From Panopea generosa (Eukaryota; Mollusca; Bivalvia; Adapedonta; Hiatellidae), in contig CM055895.1 of assembly GCA_029582155.1 (NCBI GenBank), positions 54,316,464 through 54,380,463 on the forward strand: a DNA stretch of 64,000 bases, given 5' to 3'. Positions 12,135 to 24,208 of this stretch are shown here, piece after piece (within the stretch, counting starts at the first letter, position 1; every line of letters begins with the position of its first letter). Position numbers and translations under genes: made by a program. Under the pieces are notes generated by a model, which was not told where the DNA came from, did no database searches, and was given only the letters and a program-made list of their open reading frames with translations.

Positions 12135-13716
12135 TATACTGAGCCAAAAAAGTAAGTACTCACTTTTATTTTTTGAATTATTTCCTCAATAGTAATAATT
12201 TGTCAACATAAGCTATAAATAATGTACATGTATCCGTTGGAGTACCTGTCAAAGTTGGTTTTACCGTCAAGCTCTCAGCCGAGAGGCCCGATTAACTTGT
12301 TTTGCACGTGCGCTCCATGCAGCGACGGTCGAAATCCGGTGGTGGTATCTGACTGTACTTACTGACCAGAAATTAGGCACAATACAAAAAGATCACATAA
12401 AATCAAGTCACATTGCAATGCCAAGACTAAATAACGACCAAAGAAATCAGGCGATCGGGATGCTGAATGCTGGCTCTGCAGTAGCCGAAGTATCCCGGCT
12501 GTTCGGCTGCACGAGGAAGACAATTGAGCGTTTGCGAAGACATTTCCAGATCAGGGGAAGCGTTTGGGACCATCCCCGAAGCGGTCGGCCACGTGTGACG
12601 ACTGCGGCTGATGATCAGTACATCACGTTTCAACACTTACGTAACCGACGTCTGTCGGCATCAGCAACAGGGCGGCGACGGCATGGAATCGGTGCACAGA
12701 CAGTTCGGAACCTACTGCGACAAAATTATGACCCGATTTGTCCGTACAGACCGTACTTTGGCCAAATTTTATGCAGACGTAATCGGGCTGCGAGACTCGA
12801 CTGGTGCCGACGTCGCCGGCGTTTCCGACGTGCACATTGGAGATCAGTATTGTTTTCGGACGAGTCTCGTTCAATTTGAGTCTTGCCGACGGACGTGAGA
12901 GAATTTACCGTCGTCGGAGGGAGCGTTACGCTGATACGTGCGTCATTGAGAGAGACCGCTTTTGGGGAGCTTCAGTATTAGTCTGGGGTGGAATTATGGA
13001 TGTACACAAGACCCGTCTAATCGTTATTGAAGGAAATATCAATGCCCAGATCTACGTCAATAATGTTCTTGAACCTGAAGTTATTCCTTTTATTCAGCAC
13101 CACGGACCGAGCGTCACACTTATGCATGATAACGCCCGTCCCCATACAGCTGCACTTACACGACGTTTTTTTGGCGGATAATAACGTCAATGTTTTAGAC
13201 TGGCCGGCGAATAGTCCTGACTTCAATCCCACTGAACACATATGAGATGAGTTAGGACGCCGTGTTAGAACAAATTATACAATCAACACAGTGCAGGACC
13301 TTTCAGCAACCCTACAGGCTGAACGGGACAATTAACCGGCGCCGTACGTACAGCGTTACGTCGACAGCATGCGACGGCTTATCATGACGTGCATTGGGCA
13401 ACACGGCGGACACATGAGATATTAAATCTTTTACTGCAACCCACATCACATTTTCACTGCAGAAAAAATCCAATAAGATTGAGTTTTAAACTTTCCCGAT
13501 TACAAGTGCAGATTTATCAAAACCGTTGTTACTTCGGAAATCGACCCCTACGTCATATCGGTCCATTTATTTCGATGAAACACATATTGCAGCTGCTTCA
13601 AACTTTACAGGACTTCAAGAATAAATTGTAATTAAAAAATTAAATCCGAATGTATACTCCTTTTCTTTAAAATGATAGATATATAGAATGGACACTTTCT
13701 TTTTTGGCTCCGTATA
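12135..13716 (+). mobile_element. Tc1-family DNA transposon with both terminal inverted repeats
   Basis: About 1.58 kb between TA dinucleotides. Left end TATACTGAGCCAAAAAAG at 12135 and the complement of the right end (CTTTTTTGGCTCCGTATA finishing at 13716) match over roughly 25 bases with few differences. It encloses one broken DD34E transposase. Length and TA flanks fit the Tc1 family. Confidence 0.88.
12418..13425 (+). pseudogene. Tc1 transposase, DD34E, frameshifted
   Basis: Starts at a genuine ATG (12418) with MPRLNNDQRNQAIGMLNAGS, a helix-turn-helix (FGCTRKTIERL) and the GRPR-like linker. The RNase H-like core keeps FSDES (first D), MHDNARPH (second D) and, after a one-base shift near 13168, NSPDFNPTEH with E spaced 34 residues from the second D. 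Breaks: a frameshift near 12870, the one near 13168, TGA replacing Trp at 13243-13245 in the EHIW motif, and a TAA near 13333. Ends at TAA 13423. Not functional as it stands. Confidence 0.88.
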
Positions 13717-14431
13717 TATCGCGTTTTAATGCTGGGCAAATATGATACTGTTTCTATTAAATTGATAGATATGTGGCAGTGTTCTTGAACTGATACGTCT
13801 CGGAGCCATTATATATTTTATTAATACTGATGTGCTTCTTTGATAAGGATAACATGCCTATAGCACGTCGTGACAGGTCGACCTTTGGATCATAACCCCG
13901 TTTATTATATACTAGTTATTGTACTTTATAGAACAATGCATTTGTTCAGATACAAGTTTATGTTTTCACGTGAATATTCATTTCGTGTTTATTTTATTAT
14001 TAGATTACGAAAAAGAAGTATCCAGAGACATTATATAAATATTACATGAAAAGGAATACATGTATAATGCTCAAGACAAAAAAACGACAAAGATTAACAG
14101 CGATATTTGGTTAAATTATTGTGTGTATACGTATACTAATTTCCTCTATCTCTCTTGGAAATGTTATCTCTCAGGAACTGCAAACAAACCCGCGCCAATC
14201 AACTTTATTATCGGCGTGTCCGGAAATTTATTTGTGTGTATCAAACATATCTTTCACAACATGTGATGCGGTAAACAAATAGAAACTTGTAATACAATTT
14301 AAACCTGTTGGATACAATACAATGAAGATTGTCAAGGCGTTCACATTTAAAACTTTCATTTAAGCTTGCAAAATATTTTAATTGTCTCCATGAAAGCATA
14401 TGCATACCTCTTGAAAATTAACAAGCTAAGA
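13717..14431. other. No gene recognised
   Basis: Flank of the Tc1 element; nothing supported. Confidence 0.55.
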
Positions 14432-14670
14432 GTAATATTTCGTACTATTGCTATATTTAGTATCCCCTACGCCAATATCACACGGTAAAAGCACAGTATA
14501 AAGCATCACCTAATCGCAATTAATGCCTTGGTAAGGCTGCTCATGGGAAGATGGCATTGGAAGATGCATAATAATAAATTTGGCAGTAATATTTTACTTA
14601 AAAATAGTATATGAATGCTTATAAGATTACTGCCCATTAACTAGTAAACATGTAATACATAAGTAATCTT
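14432..14670 (+). repeat. Dispersed repeat, copy 2 (pair with 10497-10715)
   Basis: Same blocks as the 10.5-kb copy: AATATTTCGTACTATTGCTA, ATCGCAATTAATGCCTTGGT, GCCCATTAACTAG. No coding content. Confidence 0.8.
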
Positions 14671-16966
14671 AGCCAAACTTTGCGTCCGATATGCAAACAA
14701 CTAAAAAGTGATAGATATCAGCACAATATTTCATTTTGTTTTTGATAAGTATAAACAGAATTTAACAGAGTAGTTTTTCAAAATTTAGTTTTTAACAAAT
14801 AGAGGCCACCAGATAATTTCTTTAAAGTTTGTACTAATAGAACTGAACTGAAATAAATCAAATCTGCATTTAAAGTCACACAAAATCTAAGCAAACGCAA
14901 TATAACACTGTATCATTCATTATTCAAATTGATGTATTTTCTTTTATTTCTAAAATACAAACAAATATAATACGTGATATGCCAAAAAATGTTTGTCATA
15001 GTCACAACATCCGTAAAGCGGCATGGCCAGTTAAATTATCATTTAAATGTAAGAATTGTGACACACTGTGTCATACACGAGACTAAATACAATTGTGTAT
15101 CGTCGAAAGCTAACTAATGTCGTCTATATTTGAATTAAACCTTACCGTCGTAAAACCTCAGTGGTTTAGACTATTCGATCTTGATTATACTCGTAAAGGT
15201 TTGGAAATTTTCGGATATCATCGATTAAAATGCAATTTACTGTACCGGTAAATGCGAATAATATCGGAAGCGTAACGTAATTTTACATCAGCGAAGCAAC
15301 TACTTTACATTTTAAGAATTATTGTTCAGGATATATATACCTAAAACAAAAAATCACGTACAAGACAGGCATTGCCATCGTATACGGTTGTCATAAATCC
15401 ATGGAAGGTGATGGAAGTTCACGAACCTGTTTGCCATTCATAAAACAGTGTATTTATAAAGAAATATCTTCAGTTCCTGGTTTTGCCAGTTTAAATAAGC
15501 TATCCTTTCTGAGAAATTAGTTGCACATCAGACATGCTTGTAATTGGCTTGCGTCCTCTGTAATTACATTCAGAGTTATATCTATTAATCAACTAAATTG
15601 AAAGAGTTTAATAAAGCGATCAATGAGCGTCTAGTATACTTTAATGCTTCAGTAATAGGTTCACTATAAGTTAAGCAATTTTGTTTCTAAAATTGCCGTC
15701 AATTTCAAACCAGTTTCTAAATTCCTGCCCGGTAAATTGGTAATTTTGTAAAATAATTGGAGGCAAAGATATAGTAGATGATGTTTTCTATCTCAAGCGA
15801 AGAAAACATGTGGATTTTATTTAATTGCCATCACATATGCAGCGAATACGAGCGTTCTGTTCTTTTCCAGTAATTTTGGGTCCTTCTGTTTCTGCCTACA
15901 GGCGCTAATAATTATCTTGTTACACGCAAAGATATATTTAAAAAAAGTTCACAAAACAATTTGCTTCTCTCTCGAAATACAATTTAAGATCGTTTGTGTT
16001 TAAGAATGAATACAACGGGTTGTGAAAATGGTTATTATATACGAGTTTCGTTTAAACATATTTTATTTATATTTATATATACAGAAACGGGGTTGGGCCA
16101 CAAGTTCTTCCAACATTAGATTCGGCCCTCCCCCTACATATACGAATAAGCGTTGACTGTTTAATATCCTGCATGACAGGATTTCGGTATGGTAACACAA
16201 GTATCGCCTTCAAGGTATGTTTATAATTTCACAATATTCAAAATGCGTTGTTAGTACAATTGCACTAAACTACTTATATATGCATGTTTAGACAATTAAA
16301 GACAACTTGAAATGAAAATTAGAAAAAAAGTTTTTGTTATTTAATGTCCATCATAGAAAATGCTGTAAAAAACGGTTCATTATGATAAAGTTATCAACGA
16401 AAGTGACGAAATAGAATAGATTAAACACAGCCTTGCTATAGAAGATCTACTTATCTGTTATTGTTTAATATTATTTAGAATTGTTAACTTTTTTAAAATC
16501 TTAAGACTCAGCCAGCATTCCGATATTAAATAAGAAATAGAAACAATTCCCGTCGAATTTATGTTATCATAACGAATTACTTTTATCATTAACAATATAT
16601 CTTTCCATCTACATGTTTTACCTGCCTACCTTACACCTTTATATTATCTCCACTTTAATTAAAACAGGAAACGTTTACCATTCAGTTCATCTCTGATTGA
16701 ACTGGGTTATTCAGACTACCTAGCGTACGTGCATCGCAAAATACTTTCAGTATATATATAGCTGTTACACAATAAATTCACATTGTAATTTTGCGTCTGG
16801 TTTTGCAAAGCATCACAATAAATGGAGAAAAAATCGTTATCAAATCAAACAAATTCGACTACAGAAGCAGACGTCTTCTAATGTACTTAAAATATTTCAA
16901 ATACACACTAATTTGAAATGTATTGTGTAGTGAAAATATTCTTAGAATACAACGATTTAATATCAT
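14671..16966. other. No gene recognised
   Basis: About 2.3 kb of AT-rich sequence with only the small 16.1-kb dispersed repeat. Confidence 0.55.
16084..16146 (+). repeat. Dispersed repeat (pair with 48926-48985)
   Basis: ACGGGGTTGGGCCACAAGTT...CGGCCCTCCCC matches ACGGGTTGAGCCACAATTAT...CGGCCCTCCCC near 48.9 kb. Type unknown. Confidence 0.6.
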
Positions 16967-17674
16967 ACTTAATCGCTAGTCCGTGGTAAAATCACGTATA
17001 CTTGATCGATACCAGAATATCAATGACTTAATCGCTAGTCCACGGTAAAATCACGTATACTGGACCGATACTAGAATATCAATGACTTAATCGCTAGTCC
17101 ACGGTAAAATCACGTATACTGGACCGATACTAGAATATCAATGACTTAATCGCTAGTCCACGGTAAAATCACGTATACTGGACCGATACTAGAATATCAA
17201 TGACTTAATAGCTAGTCCACGGTAAAATCACGTATACTGGACCGATACTAGAATATCAATGACTTAATCGCTAGTCCACGGTAAAATCACGTATACTGGA
17301 CCGAGTCTAGAATATCAATGACTTAATCGCTAGCCCACGGTAAAATCACGTATACTGGACTGATACTAGAATATCAATGACTTAATCGCTAGTCCACGGT
17401 AAAATCACGTATACTGGACCGATACTAGATTATCAATGACTTAATCGCTAGCCCACCGTAAAATCACGTATACTGGACCGATACTAGAATATCAATGACT
17501 TAATCGCTAGTCCACGGTAAAATCACGTATACTGGACCGAGTCTAGAATATCAATGACTTAATCGCTAGCTCACGGTAAAATCACGTATACTGGACCGAT
17601 ACTAGATTATCAATGACTTAATCGCTAATCTACCGTAAAATTACGTATAATGGACCGATACTATAATATCAACG
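16967..17674 (+). repeat. 59-bp minisatellite, 12 units
   Basis: Twelve head-to-tail units with steady 59-bp spacing, beginning ACTTAATCGCTAGTCCACGG and containing AAAATCACGTATACTGGACC. First and last units are most diverged. Non-coding. Confidence 0.93.
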
Positions 17675-18755
17675 ACCAAAATGGAAAATGCTGACCTGTT
17701 TGATCAAGATTTCCTGATACAAGAGATGAACTACAAGGACGGAACAGCATTAATTTCATTTAATAATAACCATCATTTACTGAAAAAATATCAGTCATGT
17801 CACTTTAGGCAATTTTGCTGTCGTAGTCAGGATGGCGATATTTAGCGAAATCCCGTTTTTTGTTCTCCCAGGACTCGACTGAAAAGGAGTATTTATTGAT
17901 TTACGTAAAGTTACAATTTTCTTGGTATTATTAAAAGAAATTATGTTTCTTAAAGATTAACATAAATTATTTTAAATCCTCATATTTCACGAATTGTTGA
18001 TGCTATTTTTTTTACTTGCAGCAATCTAATTTTACAGGCGATGTACATTTTAAAATCGACAAAGACTTTGGTAATATCACACAAATGTTTCTGACATGTT
18101 AATCGTTTTAATTACAACGTTGAAAATTTCATTACCAGATCTAGTTCCTGAAAGGCAATAATTGGGATTACTAAAAAAACAAAACTTTAGTTACATTTTA
18201 CAGATAAAGGAAATCGTGACAAAATATCTCCAAAATAGTGAACATTTAACGACAGTAGTGTTTTTATTTAAACTTTAAAAATTCCTAACCAAATGGCAGT
18301 TTTTTTTCCAGATTTGCCTTAAATTAATTTTTTTTACAGATATCAAGTATAAAAAAAAATAAACTAACGGTGCGAAGCTTCCCCTCAGAATTTTCAACAG
18401 GGTTACGTTCCAACAGGCATCAAGCCGGTTGTACAGTGAGAAAACGCTGTTTCACGATCATTTACCTCTGGGGTCGCTAAAGTCAAGTAAAAGAGGTCGG
18501 TTTGAATGTCTCCAGTGAGAACACCGGTCAGTTACTTCACGAAGGATTCCGATACTGCGCAGACCATGTAAAGTAAATTCTGCATCTACCAGCAAGCGTA
18601 CTACTAGAGTTATAATGTACTGCGTATATAGCAACCTCTCACAATCGTCAAATAAAATAAACTACATTATCGAACGATGACCTAGCATCCAACAGACGTA
18701 TCGACATTAACAACATAAACATAATTAATGTACTAAGCATGATTGGTCATATATA
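17675..18755. other. No gene recognised
   Basis: Between the 59-bp array and a MITE; nothing seen. Confidence 0.55.
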
Positions 18756-19022
18756 CTGAACGGAACAGCTTACCCGTCACATTTGTGTTTCCAATATCTT
18801 CGTCAAAATATTGAGTAGCATGACTAAAATTTGTATACGCCATCAACAGACATTTAATATGTATTAATTTTACATAGGCCGACTGTGAAATTCTATACAA
18901 CTACTCGTGAGCGTCTCTTTGGCATGACATGCACATTTTGTACGTTCGGCACGAACCATCGATATTTTTTGAGAAAATACATAAAATGCCAGGTCGCGGG
19001 TTAGCTGTTCGGTTTAGTATGC
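18756..19022. mobile_element. MITE, ACTGAACGGAACAGCT family
   Basis: Inverted ends TATACTGAACGGAACAGCTT...ACCCG and the complement of GCGGGTTAGCTGTTCGGTTT...AGTA at about 18990-19016, next to TA. About 265 bp. Shares interior sequence with the copy at 33.8 kb. Confidence 0.72.
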
Positions 19023-19584
19023 ATACATACAAAAGAAATGTAAAAAAGGTTACTGCTTTAAAACGGCCAGTAGCAAACATAACCACTCGTGAGCTTACAC
19101 CTGGTTTACAGGATATTTTAGATTGGAAGATAATTGACAAAAAGTTCTATGTTTAATACAAAATAGATAACTAATGTCCTTATCACTACAGCAATTATTA
19201 TTTTTGTAATCACATAGTTATGCCTGTGCAATGTAGACCGCTTCTAATAAAAGCATCAATGAAATATCAAAATGGATATCATTCTTTCTGGATGTATTCT
19301 GTCAAGTTTATCGTAGTAGGTATCACCAGATGTGCCGGCTATGTTCATGATTATAAAATATAGAACATAAACAATCCGTTATTAAAGCCGACAGCGAACA
19401 ATTTTGAATATGACGCAAGCTTGTAATTGACATTAATTGCTTCATTCTAATGGACTCGCGAACTTTAGCGGTAATAACTGCACGTGATATCGTTCCATTA
19501 CCTTATCTTCCTTGCTCAATGTAATTTGTATTCTATATTTAACGAAGCCATTACATTAAAATGCGTTTAACGCCAACAATCACT

Positions 19585-20680
19585 TTAATTTCTGAATATA
19601 CGGTAAATTTTAGGCAAGTGCACACTGGTTAATAACATACTAATGGTTATATTTAGTTGAGGTATTGATCGATTATACAATTTTGAAAAAAAAAAAATGT
19701 GTTTAAACTCTCCCTTAGCTTGAATATACTTTTCTAATCGATGTAGCCATTCTGTAAATGCGTCCTTGAAGGCCTGTTTAGGGATATCGTTCAGACACCG
19801 GAAAAGCGCTGATCGTACTTGTGCACGCGTCTTAAAACGGCGTCCTCTCATGCACGTCTTAATATGTGGAAGCGACCAAAAGTCACAGGGAGCATGGTCA
19901 GGGCTGTAGAGAAGATGTGGTAAAGTTTGAATATGGTTATGTGTCAAATAGTATTTTGCCAGAGTAGACGTGTGTGCAGTTTCGATATCGTGGATCAAAT
20001 ATATACGCCGGGCCCGATTAGCTCAGTCGGTTACGCGTCTGACTATCAATCCAGGGGTCGTGAGTTCGAATCCCCCGCCTGGCAACATTCTCCGTGATGA
20101 TTGATATACGACATTGTGTCTCATTATCATTCGTCTCTCACCACTGATTCAAGTGGGAAAGTTATCAGTTACTTGCGGAGATGGGGTGTGCTCGAGTACT
20201 GGTTAATCCCAGGAAACAGTGGTTAGGTTAACTGATCGTCTGTTAGCCCTCGATGGCATAAGAATGACGCTAAATATTCAATAAATCAATCAATCAATCA
20301 AATATATACCCTGGGCTGGGCATACCGTTCTGTTCGGACGCGCTGAAGCATAGAACTGTTTACCAACAGAAAATACATGGTCACGGTAAGGTGTTACGTT
20401 ACACTACATGTAGTGTGGTCTGTTACCGGCACACGAGCCACTATCCCTTCCCAATAAAATATAGCTTACATGATCTTTTTCACAGCCCTATTTCGTTGCG
20501 CTATTTGAGATCTCTTGTCATTTTTACCGATCCAAACTTTGTTATTTTCTTATAGTCCGGCTCAAAGAAATATAGCCATGTCTCATCACAAGTAACGATC
20601 TCATTTACACTGTTAATATGAGAATGTCTTTATCTGGAGCGAAGCTGACTTGGAATTTATACGCGTTGTCTTATCTGGTC
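19585..20680 (-). mobile_element. mariner (DD34D) transposon remnant, split by a SINE
   Basis: On the minus strand, TCDETWLYFFEPDYKK (first catalytic D, about 20600-20545) and AIFYWEGIVARVPV (about 20475-20430) lie upstream of the SINE. IHDIETAHTS (second D) and YSPDHAPCDFW (third D, 34 residues later, so DD34D) lie beyond it, followed by the usual C-terminal LEKYIQAKGEF. Stops and frameshifts occur in the upstream half. The N-terminal DNA-binding part and the terminal repeats were not recognised. Confidence 0.83.
20007..20298 (+). mobile_element. SINE-A copy inserted in the mariner, with target-site duplication
   Basis: tRNA-like head GGGCCCGATTAGCTCAGTCG with A box and B box (GAGTTCGAATCCC), a body containing CAGTTACTTGC, and a TCAA-repeat tail. 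The 13-bp direct repeat ATCAAATATATAC flanks it (19994-20006 and 20297-20309; the first bases overlap the tail). The two mariner halves resume on either side, so the SINE is the younger insertion. Confidence 0.92.
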
Positions 20681-21127
20681 TTCACTCACTCTGTATATAC
20701 AAAATCCAAATCAATTTTTTAATTATACCGCAGGAAACATAATAGCGCCCTGATTTTGCAGTACATTCTTCATTCTTACTCCTCCGTAATATTCGGTCAT
20801 AATTTCAATCGCTATACTTTACCATGTTAATTCAGATGCAGTCACTAAATCTGTGCAATTTTTGCACTGATCGATAGAAGGAGCTTGGTGCTTTATATTG
20901 GTGCACATTACATGTGTATTGATTTTTATTATACAATCTAAAAAATAACTGATTAATACTTTCCAAACGGCCCTTGTACTTAAGTTATTCAATATAAATT
21001 AAACATTTTTAAGACAATCTGTTGAACACAGCTTTTCCATTCCCTTTCAATTTGAAATGAAATATAGTTCTACAGGGAACTGCGTGAAGTTAGCTGTTTA
21101 GATAGGTAATAGTTAAGTTCCGCTTGT

Positions 21128-21262
21128 GCGAAAGTTTGCCAGTTACTTGCGTAAGGATGGTGATTCTACTAGATTCATTCTGAGGTCTTCCACCAATAAA
21201 ACTTGATATGCCATATATAACCCGAAATGCGTTGAAAATGGCGTTAAACATTTTTAAAAAAT
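21128..21262 (+). mobile_element. SINE-B copy, 5'-truncated
   Basis: Starts within the body (AAAGTTTGCCAGTTACTTGC) and runs through CACCAATAAAACTTGATATG to a short A-rich end. The tRNA-like head is missing. Confidence 0.78.
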
Positions 21263-21885
21263 CAGTAATAGTAGATCGGCATTAAATTCTAGACCCAGAT
21301 CATAGATCGATATTCAACAGAAATCAAGGTCCCCGATTGAATGTTGAACCAGGCTGGTAAAATACAACCTAAAAGTATCCAAAGATAAAAAAATTTAACA
21401 AGGTTATGACCCATTTTCGTATAAAATTATACTGCAATAATGACACACCAATATTCCAATACCATTTCCAGTGATATGAACTTTCCGAAAACGTTAATTC
21501 AGTGTCTTACTATAACATGTGCTATAATATAGCCTTAAACGGAGTTATCGCACTTGTACCCCCAACAGAATATGGAGACAGTTGTGATAATGCATTGATG
21601 TTTATAACTAGTAGCTAATGAGACGTAAGTGTGCTGTTAAAATTTAACCAGTTCTAGGTACCAAGCGGTGGCATATTTTACGTAAAATCAAGTTATATCA
21701 CTTGCCACATAATGATAATGAATAAATATGTGAAGCTCCATTGATGTATGCCTAGCAAATATTAAGATTGGAGCATGCTTTAAAAACTTGAATGAAGGCA
21801 AAATTCTAAATATAAACGGGGCCATGATTCTGCTTAGTATATAGTGAGATATGAGTTTGTTGAAACACTTGAAAGCAGCTTAAGA

Positions 21886-22326
21886 AGTAAGTGTATCGTA
21901 TAAATACAGTAATACGTTATAGAGCAATCCATACATACAGAAGATTTGACAACAGTGGTCACAGTGAATAACTAGTAAATATATTGTATATATACAGTAA
22001 AACGCTATAGAGCAATCCATACATACAGAAGAATTGACAACAGTGGTCACAGTGAATAACTAGTAAGTATATCGTATATATACAGTAAATCGCTATAGAG
22101 CAATCCATACATACAGAAGAATTGACACCAGGGGTCACAGTGAATAACTAGTAAGTATATCGTATATATATACAGTAATACGCTATAGAGCAATCCATAC
22201 ATACAGAAAAATTGACACCAGGAGTCACAGTGAATAACTAGTAAGTATTTCGTATATATACAGTAAATCGCTATAGAGCAATCCATACACACAGAAGAAA
22301 TGACACCAGCAGTCACAGTGAATAGT
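21886..22326 (+). repeat. 88-bp tandem repeat, 5 units (array 1)
   Basis: AGAGCAATCCATACATACAG recurs at 21921, 22009, 22097, 22187 and 22275 (88-90 bp spacing). The minus strand is open across it but this follows from the repeat. Confidence 0.92.
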
Positions 22327-22356
22327 GAAGCTGCTGTTTTCTTTTCTAAAACGCGT

Positions 22357-24208
22357 CCAATCTTCCAATGGACCATTAACTAGATACTATCGATAATGAC
22401 AAGAGCATCTCATGATCTGTTTGGCGGGTGTTTAATGTCATCGCATGCGTTTCCAATGGAACATTAACTAGATACTATCGATAATGACAAGAGCATCTCA
22501 TGATTGTTTAGCGGGTGTTAAATGTCATCGCATGCGTTTCCAATGGACCATTAACTAGATACTATCGATAATGACAAGAGCATCTCATGATCTGTTTGGC
22601 GGGTGTTTAATGTCATTGCATGCGTTTCCAATGGACCATTAACTAGATACTATCGATAATGACAAGAACATCTCATGATCTGTTTGGCGGTTGTTCAATG
22701 TCATGGCATGCGTTTCCAATGGACCATTAACTAGATACTATAGATAATGACAAAAGCATCTCGTGATCTGTTTGGCGGGTGTTTAATGTCATTGCATGCG
22801 TTTCCAATGGACCATTAACTAGATAATATCGATAATGACAAGAGCATCTCATGATCTGTTTGGCGGGTGTTTAATGTTATCGCATGCGTTTCCAATGGAC
22901 CATTAACTAGATACTATCGATAATGACAAGATCATCTCATGATCTGTTTGGCGGGTGTTAAATGTCATCGCATGCGTTTCCAATTGACCATTAACTAGAT
23001 ACTATCGATAATGACAAGAGCATCTCATGATCTGTTTGGCGGGTGTTAAATGTCATCGCATGCGTTTCCAATGGAACATTAACTAGATATTATCGATAAT
23101 GACAAGAACATCTCATGATCTGTTTGGCGGGTGTTAAATGTCATCGCATGCGATCCCAATGGACCATTAACTAGATACTATCGATAATGACAAGAGCATC
23201 TCATGATCTGTTTGGCGGGTGTTAAATGACATCCCGTATGTTTCCAATGGACCATTAACTAAATACGATCGATAATGACAAGAGTATCTCATGATCTGTT
23301 TGGCGGGTGTTAAATGTCATCGCATGCGTTTCCAATGGACCATTAACTAGATACTATCGATAATGACAAGAGCATCTCATGATCTGTTTGGCGGGTGTTA
23401 AATGTCATCGCATGCGTTTCCAATGGACCATTAACTAGATACTATCGATAATGACAAGAACATCTCACGTGCTGTTTGGCGGGTGTTTAATGCCATCGCA
23501 TGCGTTTCCAATGGACCATTAACTAGATAATATCGATAATGACAAGAACATCTCATGATCTGTTTGGCGGGTGTTAAATGTCATGGCATGCGTTTCCAAT
23601 GGACCATTTACTAGATACTATCGATAATGACAAGGTATCTCACGTGCTGTTTGGCCGGTATAAAATGACATCCCGTACGGTTCAATGGACCATTAAATAG
23701 AAAACTATCGATAATGACAAGAGCATCTCACATGCTGCTGTTTGGCCGGTGTAAAATGTCATTCCGTACGTTAAAATGGACAATTAACTAGATTCTATCG
23801 ATAATGACAAGAACATCTCTGTTGCTGTTTGGCGGGTGTAAAATGTCATCCCGTACGTTAAAATGGACAATTAACTAGATTCTATCGATAATGACAAGAA
23901 CATCTCACGTGCTGTTTGGCGGGTGTAAAATGTCATCGCTTTCGTTAAAATGGACAATTAACTAAATTCTATCGATAATGACAAGAACATCTCACGTGCT
24001 GTTTGGCGGGTGTTAAATGTCATCCCGTACGTTAAAATGGACAATTAACTAGATTCTATCGATAATGACAAGAACATCTCAAGTGCTGTTTGGCGGGTGT
24101 AAAATGTCATACCGTACGTTAAAATGGACATTAACTAGATACTATCGATAAAGACAAGAGCATTTCACGTGCTGTTTGGTGGTTGTATAAAGTCACCTCG
24201 TACGTTTG
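22357..24208 (+). repeat. 88-bp satellite, about 21 units in two variants (array 2)
   Basis: Units contain ATTAACTAGATACTATCGAT then AATGACAAGAGCATCTC and CTGTTTGGCGGGTGT. Up to about 23640 units carry CATGATCTG and GCATGCGTTTCCAATGG; after that they carry CACGTGCTG and CCGTACGTTAAAATGG. Homogeneous within each block. Confidence 0.93.

Noticed and set aside
16967-17674. CRISPR-like array
   Set aside because: Units are contiguous near-identical repeats without unique spacers, in animal DNA; it is a minisatellite.
20007-20090. Functional tRNA gene
   Set aside because: Has A and B boxes but continues into a SINE body and TCAA tail with a target-site duplication; the same applies to the other tRNA-like heads.
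22047-22376. 109-codon minus-strand frame
   Set aside because: Lies wholly in the 88-bp tandem array; repeat artefact.
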